NCBI RefSeq assembly: GCF_900182575.1
Contig: NZ_FXSZ01000006.1
Location: forward strand, 58,081 to 122,080
Direction: 5' to 3'
Length of the DNA: 64,000 nt
Source of the DNA: Solitalea koreensis
GTDB taxonomy: Bacteria; Bacteroidota; Bacteroidia; Sphingobacteriales; Sphingobacteriaceae
Part shown: in pieces, positions 34,945 through 44,122 of the stretch
Layout: each line of letters begins with the position of its first letter
Numbering within the stretch: the stretch's first letter is position 1
The notes under the pieces: generated by a model
Database searches by the model: none
Seen by the model: the letters and a program-made list of their open reading frames with translations, nothing else
Told to the model about the DNA's origin: nothing
Translations under genes and position numbers: made by a program

Positions 34945-35430
34945 CTATTTCTTGGGGTAATCAAGATATGCAGCTTTACCGGCACCTTCACTCACAAGTT
35001 TCCAGCTATCTAACTCAAACTCTATTTTAAACACACCACAGGTAGGTAAATTATCTAATTTGTTGTTTGTTAGATAGTTAATAATAAATGTAATGCCGGG
35101 GTTATGACCAAAAAGTAATACTACTTCGTGCTTATCATTGATGTGATTTATTACTTTTAAAAGTGTAGCTGTTGATGCTTCATAAATTAGCTTTTCCTCA
35201 TAAATATTTTTAAAACCGTAATTAAGCGTTTCTGCAAAAGTTTTTGCAGTGGTTAATGCTCGTTTTGCCGGACTGGAAATAATTAAATCAGGATGAACTT
35301 TTTTATTTAATAACCTTTCAGCCATTTTAGGGGCATCTTTGAATCCCCGGTCATTTAAGGGGCGGTCAAAATCAGAACCTGTAATTGTTTGATCTGATTT
35401 AGCATGGCGTATGAGGTAGAGCGTTTTCAT
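34945..35430 (-). CDS. SixA-like histidine phosphatase family protein
   Basis: The 161-residue phosphoglycerate-mutase-fold protein has the catalytic YLIRHAKS (residues 5-12), the second basic motif IISSPAKRALTTA (about 50-62) and the second catalytic His in LLFGHNPGI. SixA removes phosphate from phosphohistidine in phosphorelay proteins in E. coli; the substrate here is unknown. It lies 9 nt downstream of the GT9 gene. Confidence 0.85.
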   Translation of the reverse strand: MKTLYLIRHAKSDQTITGSDFDRPLNDRGFKDAPKMAERLLNKKVHPDLIISSPAKRALTTAKTFAETLNYGFKNIYEEKLIYEASTATLLKVINHINDKHEVVLLFGHNPGITFIINYLTNNKLDNLPTCGVFKIEFELDSWKLVSEGAGKAAYLDYPKK

Positions 35431-35439
35431 AACATAAAG

Positions 35440-36429
35440 TTAAAAATCAAATGTAATTTCTCTCATGCATTTAAAGTGACCTTGGGGGCAAGAATCCCGG
35501 CCAGCCTTTGAACATGGTCTGCAATTCAAATTATTATTCTCAAAAACAACCGGATTTTTGCAATATGGCCTGAAGCTGATAGGCGAGGTAGTTCCCCAAA
35601 TTGAATATACTGTATCATGAAAAGCTGCACCGATGTGTGTTAAACCCGTATCATGTCCAAAAACTCTTCCAGCCTGTTTAACCATTGATGCTGACTGACT
35701 TATGTTAAGCTTTCCTGAGAAGTTAATAACAGGATGAATCAGAGCATCAGGATTGTTCTTAATTTTCTCCTCATAATAGGCCTGTAATTTATCTCCGGGT
35801 TCTATATCTTCTTTTCCCCCAATTAATGCAATTGGTCGATTTATCTTGTTGCATAACTCAACCATTTTATTAAATGGTAAAAGCTTAGTAAATGCACTTC
35901 CACCGATTACAAACGCATCATACCCATTTTGTAAAGCAGCCGGTAAATCTGAAAGTTTGATTTCGTTTTCGGGTGATATAAAATAATCCAAACCTTTACC
36001 ATCATTTCTCACGCCAAGCGATTCAACAGTTTTTAAATAACGTTCCACAACGGGAATGTCAGGAAACACTTTCCATTTAAAATGGATGAATAAAAACCGT
36101 CTTACACTCAGTTTTTTATAGGTAAAATGCTTTCCTCCAAGTTTTGATTTAATAAATCGTGTTCGTAGGTTATTATGAAGATCAATTACATAGTCAAATT
36201 GCTCTTCTTTAAGTTGTTGTGTGAGCTCTTTTAAATTTTCCTTTGTTAACAAATGAAGTTTGTCAATATATGGGTTGGCCGCCACAATATCTTTAAAAAC
36301 AGATTTTACAGCAAAATGAAGCTCCACATTTGGTAATTGTTGTTTAACAGCACGAATAACAGGGGTGGTCCAAACAACATCACCGATAGAAGAGAAGCGC
36401 AGTATAAGTATTTTGGTTTTTGGAGTCAT
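35440..36429 (-). CDS. Glycosyltransferase family 9 (heptosyltransferase-like)
   Basis: The 329-residue GT-B enzyme opens KILILRFSSIGDVVWTTPVI, the usual start of ADP-heptose:LPS heptosyltransferases. It has FDYVIDLHNNLRT, a GxSxFTKLLPFNK segment, RPIALIGGKEDIEPG and AGRVFGHDTGLTHIGAAF with the nucleotide-binding His/Asp. C-terminal cysteines (CRPCSKAGRDSC) are common in this family. It likely adds a core sugar to lipooligosaccharide. It lies between polX (22 nt) and sixA (9 nt). Confidence 0.88.
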   Translation of the reverse strand: MTPKTKILILRFSSIGDVVWTTPVIRAVKQQLPNVELHFAVKSVFKDIVAANPYIDKLHLLTKENLKELTQQLKEEQFDYVIDLHNNLRTRFIKSKLGGKHFTYKKLSVRRFLFIHFKWKVFPDIPVVERYLKTVESLGVRNDGKGLDYFISPENEIKLSDLPAALQNGYDAFVIGGSAFTKLLPFNKMVELCNKINRPIALIGGKEDIEPGDKLQAYYEEKIKNNPDALIHPVINFSGKLNISQSASMVKQAGRVFGHDTGLTHIGAAFHDTVYSIWGTTSPISFRPYCKNPVVFENNNLNCRPCSKAGRDSCPQGHFKCMREITFDF

Positions 36430-36451
36430 TAAGGCAAAAATACAATATGAA

Positions 36452-38128
36452 TTAAACTGTTTTAGAGTTTTTTGTTTCTAGTTTATCCAGTACAGCTTCT
36501 AATGATAATGCATTAAAACACATTTCTTTGGTCAATCCGGCTTTCTGAGCCACTTTAACTCCATAAAACATATCGTGGAAACCTTCTTTTCGGTGAGCAT
36601 CAGGATTGATGGAGATCATCACATCTTTGCTGAGGGCATAATTGATCCAACGCCAATCCATATCGAGTCGCAATGGGTTAGCATTCAGTTCAATAATAAC
36701 ATTATTTGCTGCACATGCATCAATAATTAATTTATGATTGATGGGGTAACCGGTACGGGCTAATAATAATCGGCCGGTAGGATGGCCCAAAATAGTTGTA
36801 AATGGGTTTTCGATCGCTTTTATTAATCTGGAATTTGCTTTCTCTTCTGTCATTTTTAATTGAGAATGAACCGAGGCTACTACTAAATCAAAACTTGCTA
36901 AAATTTCATCGCTATAATCTAAAGAACCATCGTATAAAATATCCGATTCGATGCCTTTAAAAATACGGAAAGGCGCCAGCTCCTTATTTAGGGCGTCAAT
37001 TTCAGCATGCTGTTTGAAAATTCGTTCTTCCGAAAGCCCATTCGCATAAAAAGCTGATTTTGAATGATCACACATACCCAAGTATTCATAGCCCAATTCT
37101 TTGCAATAAGTGGCCATTTCTCGCAAGGAATGAATACCGTCGCTATAAGTACTATGATTGTGTAAGGCTCCTTTTAGATCAGTAAAGCCAATGAGTTGAG
37201 GTATTTTATGCTCTTTTGCAAGCTCAATTTCTGATGTTCCTTCTCTGAGTTCGAAGGGTATGTATTGCAATCCTGCAGTTTTATAAATTTCTTCCTGAGA
37301 TTTGGCTTTAGAAAGATTGTGTCCTTTTAAAAATGGCTGCATCAATTCAAGATGTTTAGGTGAACCTATTGTTTGAAATAAGGTCCACTCAAACTCATCA
37401 ACAGGGCAGAAGTAAATCTTTATAATGAAATTATCGAAGGTGCCGTTCCATTGTAAATCAGTATTTTCAGTTGTTAGCAGATGCTCATTTTCTGAAATTT
37501 TAGCGATGAAATTTGTCGGATTTTTTGTTGCTACAACAAATGCTAATTCTTCAACGATTTCACAGTTTCTTGCAAATTCGCCAGTTTTGGCTATTCTTTC
37601 TGCTTGAGCCGAAGCTAAAATTGGTTCTAATCGATTAAGTAATTCTTCCGCCTGGACATAGAGTAATTTACCTACGTTCGACATTGAGAATTCAATAATG
37701 CGCTTAATTTCTTCTTGAGTTTTTAATCCAAAACCTTTGGCTTCAATTAATCGGTTTTCATTGCAAGCATAATAGAGTTCTCCAATGGTTTCAATTTCAA
37801 GCTGTTTCCAGATAATCTGAATTTTTTTAGGTCCAATGCCCTTGATGTTCAACATAGAAACTACCCCTTCAGGAGTAAGCTGTAATAATTGAACCAATTC
37901 TTCAATACGTCCGGTGGTATTCAGTTCATGTACTTTTTGAGCTATGCTCTTTCCAATGCCGTCTACTTTTTCAAGTGCAGCCAGATCTAGACCTGAAATT
38001 TTAACAGCTGATTTATCGATTTTAAAAGCTGCGTTGGCTACTGATTTTATTTTGAACGAATTCTCTTCGTGAAGTTCCATCAATTGCGAAAGCAAACGGA
38101 GCGTTCGGGCAATTTGCTTGTTTTCCAT
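36452..38128 (-). CDS. polX: PolX-like protein: HhH and PHP domains intact, polymerase active site degenerate
   Basis: The 558-residue protein has the PolX order: 8-kDa/HhH region (VDGIGKSIAQKV at 55-66; IKGIGPKKIQIIW at 95-107), polymerase palm (about 150-310) and C-terminal PHP nuclease (about 318-550). The PHP metal residues are all seen: HNHSTYSDG (H323, H325), CDHS, GIESDI, SVHS, GHPTGR and NPDAH. The palm signature, normally GSxRRxxExxxDxD, reads GEFARNCEIVEELA at 183-196, so both catalytic Asp are Glu194 and Ala196. The third palm Asp also appears missing. It likely acts only as a 3'-5' exonuclease or AP-site nuclease. It heads the polX-GT9-sixA operon. Confidence 0.88.
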   Translation of the reverse strand: MENKQIARTLRLLSQLMELHEENSFKIKSVANAAFKIDKSAVKISGLDLAALEKVDGIGKSIAQKVHELNTTGRIEELVQLLQLTPEGVVSMLNIKGIGPKKIQIIWKQLEIETIGELYYACNENRLIEAKGFGLKTQEEIKRIIEFSMSNVGKLLYVQAEELLNRLEPILASAQAERIAKTGEFARNCEIVEELAFVVATKNPTNFIAKISENEHLLTTENTDLQWNGTFDNFIIKIYFCPVDEFEWTLFQTIGSPKHLELMQPFLKGHNLSKAKSQEEIYKTAGLQYIPFELREGTSEIELAKEHKIPQLIGFTDLKGALHNHSTYSDGIHSLREMATYCKELGYEYLGMCDHSKSAFYANGLSEERIFKQHAEIDALNKELAPFRIFKGIESDILYDGSLDYSDEILASFDLVVASVHSQLKMTEEKANSRLIKAIENPFTTILGHPTGRLLLARTGYPINHKLIIDACAANNVIIELNANPLRLDMDWRWINYALSKDVMISINPDAHRKEGFHDMFYGVKVAQKAGLTKEMCFNALSLEAVLDKLETKNSKTV

Positions 38129-38150
38129 GGGTCAATATTAGTAATAAAAA

Positions 38151-38175
38151 AGGCATGTCACAATTGCGCATGCCT
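38151..38175 (-). terminator. Terminator of the OsmC gene
   Basis: AGGCATG / CATGCCT stem with an 11-nt loop just downstream of the OsmC stop; on the minus strand it is followed by a T-rich run. Confidence 0.6.
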
Positions 38176-38199
38176 CTTATTAATGAGAATTTCAGTATA

Positions 38200-38610
38200 T
38201 TAAACTAAACTTGCATTCATAGTTATATTTGTACTTAATAGTTTTGAAATTGGACAGTTTGCTTTTGCTGCCTCAGCTATTTCAGCAAATTTTTCGGCAG
38301 TTAATCCCGGAACTTTAGCCGTTACATCCAAATGACTTTCAGTAATCACTCCATTTTCAAAAGTGATGTTGCAAACAGTGGTAATATCGTCGGCAGTAAA
38401 ACCTGCTTCATTTAAATCAAAGCTAAGCTTCATGCTGAAACATCCTGAATGAGCAGCTGCCACTAACTCCTCGGGGTTGGTGCCAATACCATCAGCAAAG
38501 CGGCTATTGAATGAGTATTGAGTTTTGTTTAATACTCCTGATTGAGTTGATAGAGTTCCTGTTCCTTCTTTTCCGGAACCTTTCCAATTTGCTGTTGATG
38601 CGCGTTTCAT
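38200..38610 (-). CDS. osmC: OsmC family peroxiredoxin
   Basis: The 136-residue protein matches canonical OsmC, which reduces organic hydroperoxides. Family features are the N-terminal ASTANWKGSGKEGTGTLST, RFADGIGTNPEELVAAAHSGCFSM (first catalytic Cys, in pieces) and AKANCPISKLL (second Cys). Length is normal. It is a single gene with its own hairpin terminator. It is distinct from the YhfA-like OsmC at 11198-11611, which has a different cysteine context. Confidence 0.9.
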   Translation of the reverse strand: MKRASTANWKGSGKEGTGTLSTQSGVLNKTQYSFNSRFADGIGTNPEELVAAAHSGCFSMKLSFDLNEAGFTADDITTVCNITFENGVITESHLDVTAKVPGLTAEKFAEIAEAAKANCPISKLLSTNITMNASLV

Positions 38611-38670
38611 ATGTGAAGTTTTTTTATTGAAATTTAAGTTATATAATTTTTAAACTAAAATGTAATAAAA

Positions 38671-38706
38671 ACAAAGAAGCCGAACAAGTGCGTCCGGCTT
38701 CTTTGT
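38671..38706 (-). terminator. Terminator of sppA
   Basis: A 12-bp stem (ACAAAGAAGCCG / CGGCTTCTTTGT) with a 12-nt loop lies 17 nt downstream of the sppA stop. T-rich sequence follows on the minus strand. Confidence 0.75.
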
Positions 38707-38723
38707 TTTATATGTTGAAATCT

Positions 38724-40499
38724 CTATTGAATTGAAAGCTCATAAGGCATGCGTGCCTGAATTCCTGATAACGTAGTGATTTTTTTCAGTTTTTCATAAA
38801 TTTTGTAATTGTCACCTAATTCTTTTTCCACAAAATAACTCTTGATTGTGCCACTTAAACCACCAAGAAAACTGTCTAAGATCGACTTTTGTGATGGGTA
38901 GTTAACGATTTTATAATCTTTGATTTTAGCTAAAGCAGCAGCTTCTTTTACAGCATCATTTACTCCTCCCAAGTTATCAACTAATCCATTTTTCAGCGCT
39001 TCTCTTCCTGTCCATACGCGGCCTTGTCCGATGCTATCTACTTCCACTTTGGTTTTCTTACGTCCTGCAGCAACTCGGCTTATGAAAATATCATAAGTAC
39101 GGTTTACTCCATTTTGAATGATCAGTTTTTCAGACTCGCTTAAAGGGTGACTAATTCCGCCCATATCAGCATATTCACCGGTTTTAACAACATCAAAAGT
39201 TATTCCCAGCTTATTATTAAAAAACTTCTGAGCATTTGGAATGATGCCGAACACACCAATTGAACCAGTGATGGTATTGGGTTGAGCAAAAATCTTATCT
39301 GCTGCACATGAAATATAATAACCTCCCGAAGCAGCAACATCGCCCATAGAAACTACCACAGGTTTTGCTTTTTTAGCCAGCATAACTTCTCTCCAAATTA
39401 CATCGGAAGCTAAAGCACTTCCTCCAGGAGAGTTCACTCTTAAAACAATGGCTTTAATGTGTTTATCTTCACGAGCTTCTCGTATTGCTTTTGAAAGTCG
39501 TTCAGAGCCAATATTATGATCGTCTCCTTCTCCACTATTGATATCTCCGGAGGCATAAACCATCGCAATTCGATTTGTACTGCTACTCTCCGTAGATAAG
39601 GATGAGGCTACATTTTTATACTTTTTAATTGGAATAAAGCTTAAATCTTCATCGATTGCTGTATTCGTTTTAGTTCTTAGATCAGCCAGTACTTCATCTT
39701 CATATTTTAATGCGTCAACCATTTTATAATTTAAAGCATCCTCAGGTTGTTGAATCTGGAGTCTGTTGGCAATATTGAATAATGAATCTTTAGGAATTTC
39801 ACGGGCTTCACCAATTTTTGTTAAGAAATGACTGTATAAAGAACCTAAAAAGTCTGTTACTTGCATGCGGTTGGCCTCACTCATTTTGTCCAGAACAAAA
39901 GGTTCTACAAAACTTTTATAGGTACCAACTCGAATTACTTGCGGTTCTATTTCCAATTTTTCTAGAGCACCTTTAAAAAACATATTTTCAGAAGCAAAGC
40001 CTTTAAATTCTAAAGCTCCTTGAGGGTATAAATAGATTTTATTGGCTACAGTTGCCAAATAATATGCTTTTTGACTATACACTTCACTATAAGCAATAAC
40101 AAATTTGCCTGATTTTTTAAAATCAATTAAAGCGTTTCTTATTTCTTCTGTATTGGCAAACCCAGTTTGAACTCCAGTTAAATTCAGGTATATCCCTTTA
40201 ATCTTGGCATCAGTTTTTGCTTTTTTGATGCTTTCCAATATATCATTTAATCCTAAACCATTGTTTGATTGAAAACCATCATAATGATAATCAGAAAATG
40301 GATCGGCGGGAGTGCGCTCATAAACCGGATAATCAAGATTTATAGAAAGAATAGAATTCTCACTTATCTTAACCGGCTTTTCTGAATTTGCAGAACCCAC
40401 AATGCCTACAATTATTGCAAATAAAAGGATAGAGGCAATAACCAATGTTAGAAATGTACCTAACATGGAGGCAAAAACGAACTTGAAAAATTGGGCCAT
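38724..40499 (-). CDS. sppA: Signal peptide peptidase SppA, long form
   Basis: The 591-residue inner membrane protease degrades cleaved signal peptides. It has an N-terminal span (about 8-35) and two S49 domains, as in the 67-kDa form. The general base Lys is in VIRVGTYKSFVEPF in the first half. The nucleophile Ser is in VSMGDVAASGGYYIS in the second half, followed by ITGSIGVFGI. Length and motif order are normal for the long form. It stands alone, divergent from folK with a 166-nt spacer. Confidence 0.93.
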   Translation of the reverse strand: MAQFFKFVFASMLGTFLTLVIASILLFAIIVGIVGSANSEKPVKISENSILSINLDYPVYERTPADPFSDYHYDGFQSNNGLGLNDILESIKKAKTDAKIKGIYLNLTGVQTGFANTEEIRNALIDFKKSGKFVIAYSEVYSQKAYYLATVANKIYLYPQGALEFKGFASENMFFKGALEKLEIEPQVIRVGTYKSFVEPFVLDKMSEANRMQVTDFLGSLYSHFLTKIGEAREIPKDSLFNIANRLQIQQPEDALNYKMVDALKYEDEVLADLRTKTNTAIDEDLSFIPIKKYKNVASSLSTESSSTNRIAMVYASGDINSGEGDDHNIGSERLSKAIREAREDKHIKAIVLRVNSPGGSALASDVIWREVMLAKKAKPVVVSMGDVAASGGYYISCAADKIFAQPNTITGSIGVFGIIPNAQKFFNNKLGITFDVVKTGEYADMGGISHPLSESEKLIIQNGVNRTYDIFISRVAAGRKKTKVEVDSIGQGRVWTGREALKNGLVDNLGGVNDAVKEAAALAKIKDYKIVNYPSQKSILDSFLGGLSGTIKSYFVEKELGDNYKIYEKLKKITTLSGIQARMPYELSIQ

Positions 40500-40665
40500 A
40501 AATACTATTGTTGAAGTTTTTCTGAACGAAACTAAATTAAAATAGTTTCTTTATTTGTTATAAATGAAGAAAATTAGTTTTTTAATAGCTCAAATTTAGC
40601 TAAATGCAATGATACTAAATTATTATTGCTAAAATTGCTTGCAAATCAAATTTTCAAAGTAACAA

Positions 40666-41154
40666 ATGAGTGATTTTTACTTGCTTTTAGGTGGTAATTT
40701 GGGTAACAGGGAAGGAAATTTAAAGAAAGCAATTGATTTATTGGAAGAACGAATTGGGGTAATTTCGAAACGATCTTCCATTTATGAAACTGCTGCCTGG
40801 GGTAAGGAAGATCAACCGAGTTTTTTGAACCAAGCCGTTTGTATCCAAATACAGGCAGATCCTGAAAATATACTTTATAAAGTATTACACATCGAGACTG
40901 ATTTGGGTCGTGAACGTTTTGAACATTGGGGCTCAAGAGTAATAGATATTGATTTACTCATTGCCGACGATCTAATTATTAATACGCAGCGGTTAACACT
41001 CCCGCATCCTCAATTGCAAAATCGACGATTTGCATTAATTCCCTTACAAGAAATTGCGCCAGATTTAATACACCCTGTTTTTCATAAATCGGTTAAAGAT
41101 TTACTGGTTGAATGCCCTGATAAATTAGAAGTAAAGAAATTTCAAGAGAGATAA
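40666..41154 (+). CDS. folK: 2-amino-4-hydroxy-6-hydroxymethyldihydropteridine pyrophosphokinase
   Basis: The 162-residue HPPK transfers pyrophosphate from ATP to the pterin in folate synthesis. Signatures are LLLGGNLGNREGNL at the start, YETAAWGKEDQPSFLNQAV, the ERFEHWGSRVIDIDLL catalytic segment with its paired Asp, and LPHPQLQNRRFALIPL. Everything needed is present. The ATG is 166 nt from the divergent sppA. A strong bidirectional terminator separates it from purS. Confidence 0.95.
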   Translation: MSDFYLLLGGNLGNREGNLKKAIDLLEERIGVISKRSSIYETAAWGKEDQPSFLNQAVCIQIQADPENILYKVLHIETDLGRERFEHWGSRVIDIDLLIADDLIINTQRLTLPHPQLQNRRFALIPLQEIAPDLIHPVFHKSVKDLLVECPDKLEVKKFQER

Positions 41155-41167
41155 AGTCAATTTTAGT

Positions 41168-41211
41168 AAAAAAGAGAAAGGATCGCAATTCTGCGATCCT
41201 TTCTCTTTTTT
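41168..41211. terminator. Strong bidirectional terminator between folK and purS
   Basis: A stem of about 16-18 bp (AAGAGAAAGGATCGCA / TGCGATCCTTTCTCTT) closes a 4-nt loop, with A-rich and T-rich flanks suited to both directions. Confidence 0.85.
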
Positions 41212-41224
41212 AAATTTTTTTCAA

Positions 41225-41476
41225 TTATGCTAAATGGAGGGTGAAAATATATTGCTCCATAATTAGGTTAGCCAATAATTTTTTACAAGCTGTATCCACT
41301 TTATCATGAGCAGCTTGTTCATTTTCAGCAGTAACTTCTAATGTAATATGCTTGCCAATACGTACATTTTGAATTTCGCTTAAACCCAGATTTTTCATGC
41401 TTCCTGTAACAGCTTTTCCTTGAGGATCAAGAATTTCTTTAAGCGGCATTACGTCTATTTCGGCGATAAATTTCAT
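41225..41476 (-). CDS. purS: Phosphoribosylformylglycinamidine synthase subunit PurS
   Basis: The 83-residue protein is the small structural subunit that bridges PurL and PurQ in the purine pathway. It opens KFIAEIDVMPLKEILDPQGK and has VRIGKHITLEV in the middle, both standard for PurS. Neither purQ nor a short purL is in the window, so the genes are scattered in this genome. It follows pssA after 42 nt on the same strand. Confidence 0.92.
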   Translation of the reverse strand: MKFIAEIDVMPLKEILDPQGKAVTGSMKNLGLSEIQNVRIGKHITLEVTAENEQAAHDKVDTACKKLLANLIMEQYIFTLHLA

Positions 41477-41518
41477 TGTTCTATGTTTTTTATGTTGAAG
41501 AAAACTTATTATAAACCC

Positions 41519-42202
41519 CTATGCTAAAATTTTGAATTGAACTATCGAAAGAATGATGTACAAAAGTATTGCAATCGGAATGGCGGCAAATTTAAATAAA
41601 ATGATCAATACTGCAGAACCAATGATGAAAATGTATCGCAGTTTATTGTTATTCCAACTAAAATCTTTGAATTTGATAGCAATGAACGGTAATTCACAAA
41701 CCAACAAAAAGCATGAGATAGGTATTAATACCAATATTATGTAAGGCCACCATGTAATTAGTGAAGGAAATAGTGGTATTATATGTGGAATAGCTACGAT
41801 CAACATGGTATTGGCAGGAGTATTCAATCCGATGAACATATCACCTTGACGCTCATCGATGTTAAATTTCGCTAAACGTAAAGCCGAGAAAACGGTTATT
41901 AAAAAGGCTGGAATTGTCCAGAGAAAAAAATCGGATCCAAGCATGTCTATCAGTAATTTGTAAAGCATTGCTCCTGGTACTGCTCCAAAACTGATTACAT
42001 CTGCTAAAGAATCCAACTCTTTACCCATAGGTGAGTAAGCTTTTAATAATCGAGCTGCAAATCCATCAAAAAAGTCAAAAAAACCTGAAAGCACCACAAA
42101 ATAGGAAGCAGTAATCAATTCGCCTTTAAAAATTAAGACCAATGCTATACAGCCTGAAAATAGGTTTAAACAGGTTAGAAGGTTAGGAATGTGTTTTTTC
42201 AT
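41519..42202 (-). CDS. pssA: CDP-diacylglycerol--serine O-phosphatidyltransferase
   Basis: The 227-residue membrane enzyme makes phosphatidylserine, the precursor of phosphatidylethanolamine. The CDP-alcohol phosphotransferase motif is visible as DGFAARLLKAYSPMGKELDS followed by LADV, with the Asp residues in the DGxxAR(x8)GxxxDxxxD pattern. Six to seven membrane spans are predicted, with IPNLLTCLNLFSGCIA at the start. It lies between rho (118 nt) and purS (42 nt). Confidence 0.93.
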   Translation of the reverse strand: MKKHIPNLLTCLNLFSGCIALVLIFKGELITASYFVVLSGFFDFFDGFAARLLKAYSPMGKELDSLADVISFGAVPGAMLYKLLIDMLGSDFFLWTIPAFLITVFSALRLAKFNIDERQGDMFIGLNTPANTMLIVAIPHIIPLFPSLITWWPYIILVLIPISCFLLVCELPFIAIKFKDFSWNNNKLRYIFIIGSAVLIILFKFAAIPIAILLYIILSIVQFKILA

Positions 42203-42320
42203 ATAAAATCCAGATATGAGTATTGAGAGGCGAGAATTGAGAGAACTTAGTTCAAACGCGTAACGATAGATTTTTAACGTGTAAATATCTCAATCCTCGA
42301 TGCAAAAATCTCAATTCTAT

Positions 42321-43898
42321 TTATCCGTTCATTGAAATTAAGAATTCCTCATTTGACTTGGTTCCTTTCATCTGGCTTAATAAGAATTCCATTGATTCTT
42401 GAGAATTCATGTCAGCAAGGTGATTTCTAAGAATCCAAACACGTTGTAAAGTGTCTTTATCGAGTAGCAAGTCTTCACGGCGAGTACTTGAAGCTGTAAG
42501 ATCAATTGCAGGATAAATACGTCTGTTTGATAGTTTACGATCCAATTGAAGTTCCATATTACCTGTACCTTTAAATTCTTCAAAGATTACCTCGTCCATT
42601 TTTGAACCTGTTTCCGTTAAAGCAGTAGCGATGATTGTTAATGAACCACCGTTCTCAATTTTACGGGCCGCACCAAAGAAGCGTTTGGGTTTATGTAAAG
42701 CATTGGCGTCAACACCACCTGATAAAATCTTCCCTGAGGCCGGTTGTACTGTGTTATATGCACGCGCCAAACGAGTGATGGAATCGAGAAGAATAACCAC
42801 ATCATGACCGCATTCGACCATACGTTTCGCCTTTTCTAAAACGATGTTAGCAATTTTTACATGACGCTCAGCGGGTTCATCAAATGTCGAAGAAACCACT
42901 TCGGCGCGAACGCTGCGCGCCATATCGGTAACCTCTTCCGGCCGCTCATCAATCAAAAGGATGATTAAATATACTTCAGGGTGATTGGCTGCAATTGCGT
43001 TGGCAACGTCCTTTAATAAGGTAGTTTTACCGGTTTTAGGTTGAGCTACAATCATTCCACGCTGGCCTTTACCAATCGGCGTGAACATATCCATAATACG
43101 GGTAGAGTAGTCACCAATTTTAGTAAACAGGTTTAAACGCTCATGCGGGAAAAGAGGAGTGAGGTAGTCAAACGGAACACGGTCACGAACTTCTGCCGGA
43201 ACACGTCCGTTGATCGACTCAACGCGAACCAAAGGGAAATATTTTTCGCCTTCTTTTGGTGGGCGAATACTGCCACGCACGGTATCACCGGTTTTTAAAC
43301 CAAACAGTTTTATCTGTGATTGTGATACATAAATATCATCAGGAGAAGTTAAATAGTTATAATCAGCCGAACGAAGAAATCCATAGCCATCAGGCATAAT
43401 TTCAAGCACACCCTCATTTACAATTACGTTCTCAAAATCAACAGTTGCTAATGCACTTGGTTCTGAAGGAGTTCTGGAATGTGGTTGATTGGGATTACGA
43501 AGATTTCGTGGGTTTTCAGGCATTTTTCTTCTAACCGGAGGAGCTTCTCTTTCAATTTCAGCAACTGGGCTTTCTGCAGCAATTGGTTTCGCAGAAGGGG
43601 CGACGCTTTCAGGAGGTGTTGGTTGAGTTGATTTTTCAGACTCTTTCTCAACCTTTTTCGTGATGCGTTTACGTTTTGAAGCCTCTTTGGGTTCATCAAA
43701 ATCCACCTCCATGTCATTGGTTTCTTCTACTGGTTGAACAGGAGTACTTTCTGATATACCGGTTATAGCCTGTTTGTCAAGAATTTTATAAATTAGTTCC
43801 TGTTTTTTCAGTTCATCGTAATCAGAAACCTCAAGATTCTTTGCGATCTCCCTAAGCTCCGATACGAGCTTATCGTTCAGTTCAATAATATCGTACAT
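42321..43898 (-). CDS. rho: Transcription termination factor Rho with extended N-terminus
   Basis: The 525-residue hexameric RNA helicase ends transcription. N-terminal helices (ELNDKLVSELREIAKNLEV) are followed by a long low-complexity insert (about 50-150, rich in Pro, Glu, Lys and Arg). The RNA-binding cold-shock domain (EGVLEIMPDGYGFLRS) and the ATPase core (QPKTGKTTLLKDVANAI, ILLIDERPEEVTDM, Q-loop and R-loop regions) come next. The insert makes it about 100 residues longer than E. coli Rho, a known trait of Bacteroidota. The ATG at 43898 (MYDIIEL) is preferred to the TTG two codons earlier. Confidence 0.95.
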   Translation of the reverse strand: MYDIIELNDKLVSELREIAKNLEVSDYDELKKQELIYKILDKQAITGISESTPVQPVEETNDMEVDFDEPKEASKRKRITKKVEKESEKSTQPTPPESVAPSAKPIAAESPVAEIEREAPPVRRKMPENPRNLRNPNQPHSRTPSEPSALATVDFENVIVNEGVLEIMPDGYGFLRSADYNYLTSPDDIYVSQSQIKLFGLKTGDTVRGSIRPPKEGEKYFPLVRVESINGRVPAEVRDRVPFDYLTPLFPHERLNLFTKIGDYSTRIMDMFTPIGKGQRGMIVAQPKTGKTTLLKDVANAIAANHPEVYLIILLIDERPEEVTDMARSVRAEVVSSTFDEPAERHVKIANIVLEKAKRMVECGHDVVILLDSITRLARAYNTVQPASGKILSGGVDANALHKPKRFFGAARKIENGGSLTIIATALTETGSKMDEVIFEEFKGTGNMELQLDRKLSNRRIYPAIDLTASSTRREDLLLDKDTLQRVWILRNHLADMNSQESMEFLLSQMKGTKSNEEFLISMNG

Positions 43899-44098
43899 TA
43901 ACAAATATTTTTTGGAATCAGTTTGAATAGTTTTCCTCGAAAGAAAAATAAATTAAATAGTTAGTGGTTGATTTTCAAGCAATAAGAATAGTTGATTTTT
44001 TCCTTGGTAACAAGGCGAAAAGAGATATCATTGCAATAGTAGATAATAAAATCTATTTATCAAATTTTTTTATCAAAATATTTTAAGCTTAAATAAGT

Positions 44099-44106
44099 TA
44101 CCTTTG
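44099..44106 (+). promoter_or_regulatory. Promoter -7 element of pyrF
   Basis: TACCTTTG matches TAnnTTTG and lies 16 nt before the ATG, which would leave only a very short 5' leader. Confidence 0.5.
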
Positions 44107-44122
44107 CGCAAATTTTTGAATT

